Notes under the pieces: model-generated
What the model saw: the letters and a program-made list of their open reading frames with translations, nothing else
Database searches by the model: none
Told to the model about the DNA's origin: nothing
Translations under genes and position numbers: made by a program
In this document: piece after piece, positions 5,406 to 5,438 of the stretch
How positions within the stretch are numbered: the first letter of the stretch is position 1
How the letters are laid out: each line of letters begins with the position of its first letter
Assembly: GCA_001508595.1 (NCBI GenBank)
Contig: LGHA01000085.1
Location: 1 to 5,438 of the forward strand
Direction: 5' to 3'
Origin: Anaerolineaceae bacterium 46_22
Lineage (GTDB): Bacteria > Chloroflexota > Anaerolineae > Anaerolineales > Anaerolineaceae
DNA length: 5,438 bases

Positions 5406-5438
5406 ATGCCAATTTATGAGTATCACTGCAGCAATTGC
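5406..5438 (+). CDS. Start of a probable FmdB-type zinc-ribbon protein (partial)
   Basis: Only 11 codons are in the window: MPIYEYHCSNC, still open at the right edge. The pattern MPxYEYxCxxC is the typical beginning of FmdB-family small zinc-ribbon proteins, whose first CxxC is followed by a second about 20 residues later (beyond the edge here). Such proteins are small and cytoplasmic, with a poorly defined role, often called putative regulatory proteins. An SD GGAGG (5389-5393) lies 12 bases before ATG, somewhat farther than usual. A strong promoter with an operator-like palindrome lies directly upstream, so it is likely the first gene of its transcript. Confidence 0.72.
   Translation, partial: MPIYEYHCSNC

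Overview
The window holds a bacterial phenylalanyl-tRNA synthetase operon, read leftward, between two rightward genes. The T-box leader, the Chloroflexota-style form of both synthetase subunits and the mixed base composition suggest an Anaerolineae-like Chloroflexota member. This is inferred from remembered family features, not from a search; a T-box-bearing Gram-positive lineage is the main alternative.

Layout from left to right. Bases 1-121 are upstream sequence with no gene I can support. Bases 122-631 (+) encode a YkgJ-type CxxCxxCC cysteine-cluster protein. Bases 642-684 form a bidirectional terminator shared by that gene and the operon converging on it. Bases 707-3241 (-) are pheT (beta subunit), 3357-3797 (-) encode a four-helix-bundle protein of the 23S rRNA intervening-sequence (IVP/S23) family, and 3858-4901 (-) are pheS (alpha subunit). 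Upstream of pheS lie its Rho-independent terminator (4945-4984), a complete T-box riboswitch with a probable UUC (Phe) specifier, and a strong sigma-70-like promoter (5247-5275). A divergent promoter with a 16-bp palindrome over its start site then drives a gene beginning MPIYEYHCSNC (5406, +), probably an FmdB-type zinc ribbon, cut by the window edge.

How it works together: uncharged tRNA-Phe should bind the T-box leader, favour the antiterminator and allow transcription of pheS, the four-helix-bundle gene and pheT. PheS and PheT form the (alpha-beta)2 enzyme that charges tRNA-Phe.

The remarkable part is the insert that separates pheS from pheT. The four-helix-bundle gene is AT-rich compared with its neighbours and is flanked by two heptanucleotide tandem arrays (unit TAGTGAA and variants) in inverted orientation. 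The arrays share a perfect 13-bp inverted repeat, and about 24 bp with three mismatches. The array on the pheS side runs in exact 7-base phase into the pheS stop codon. It looks like a compact mobile or domesticated unit, formally like the intervening sequences in 23S rRNA that carry the same protein family inside a stem, but here placed in a protein-coding operon.
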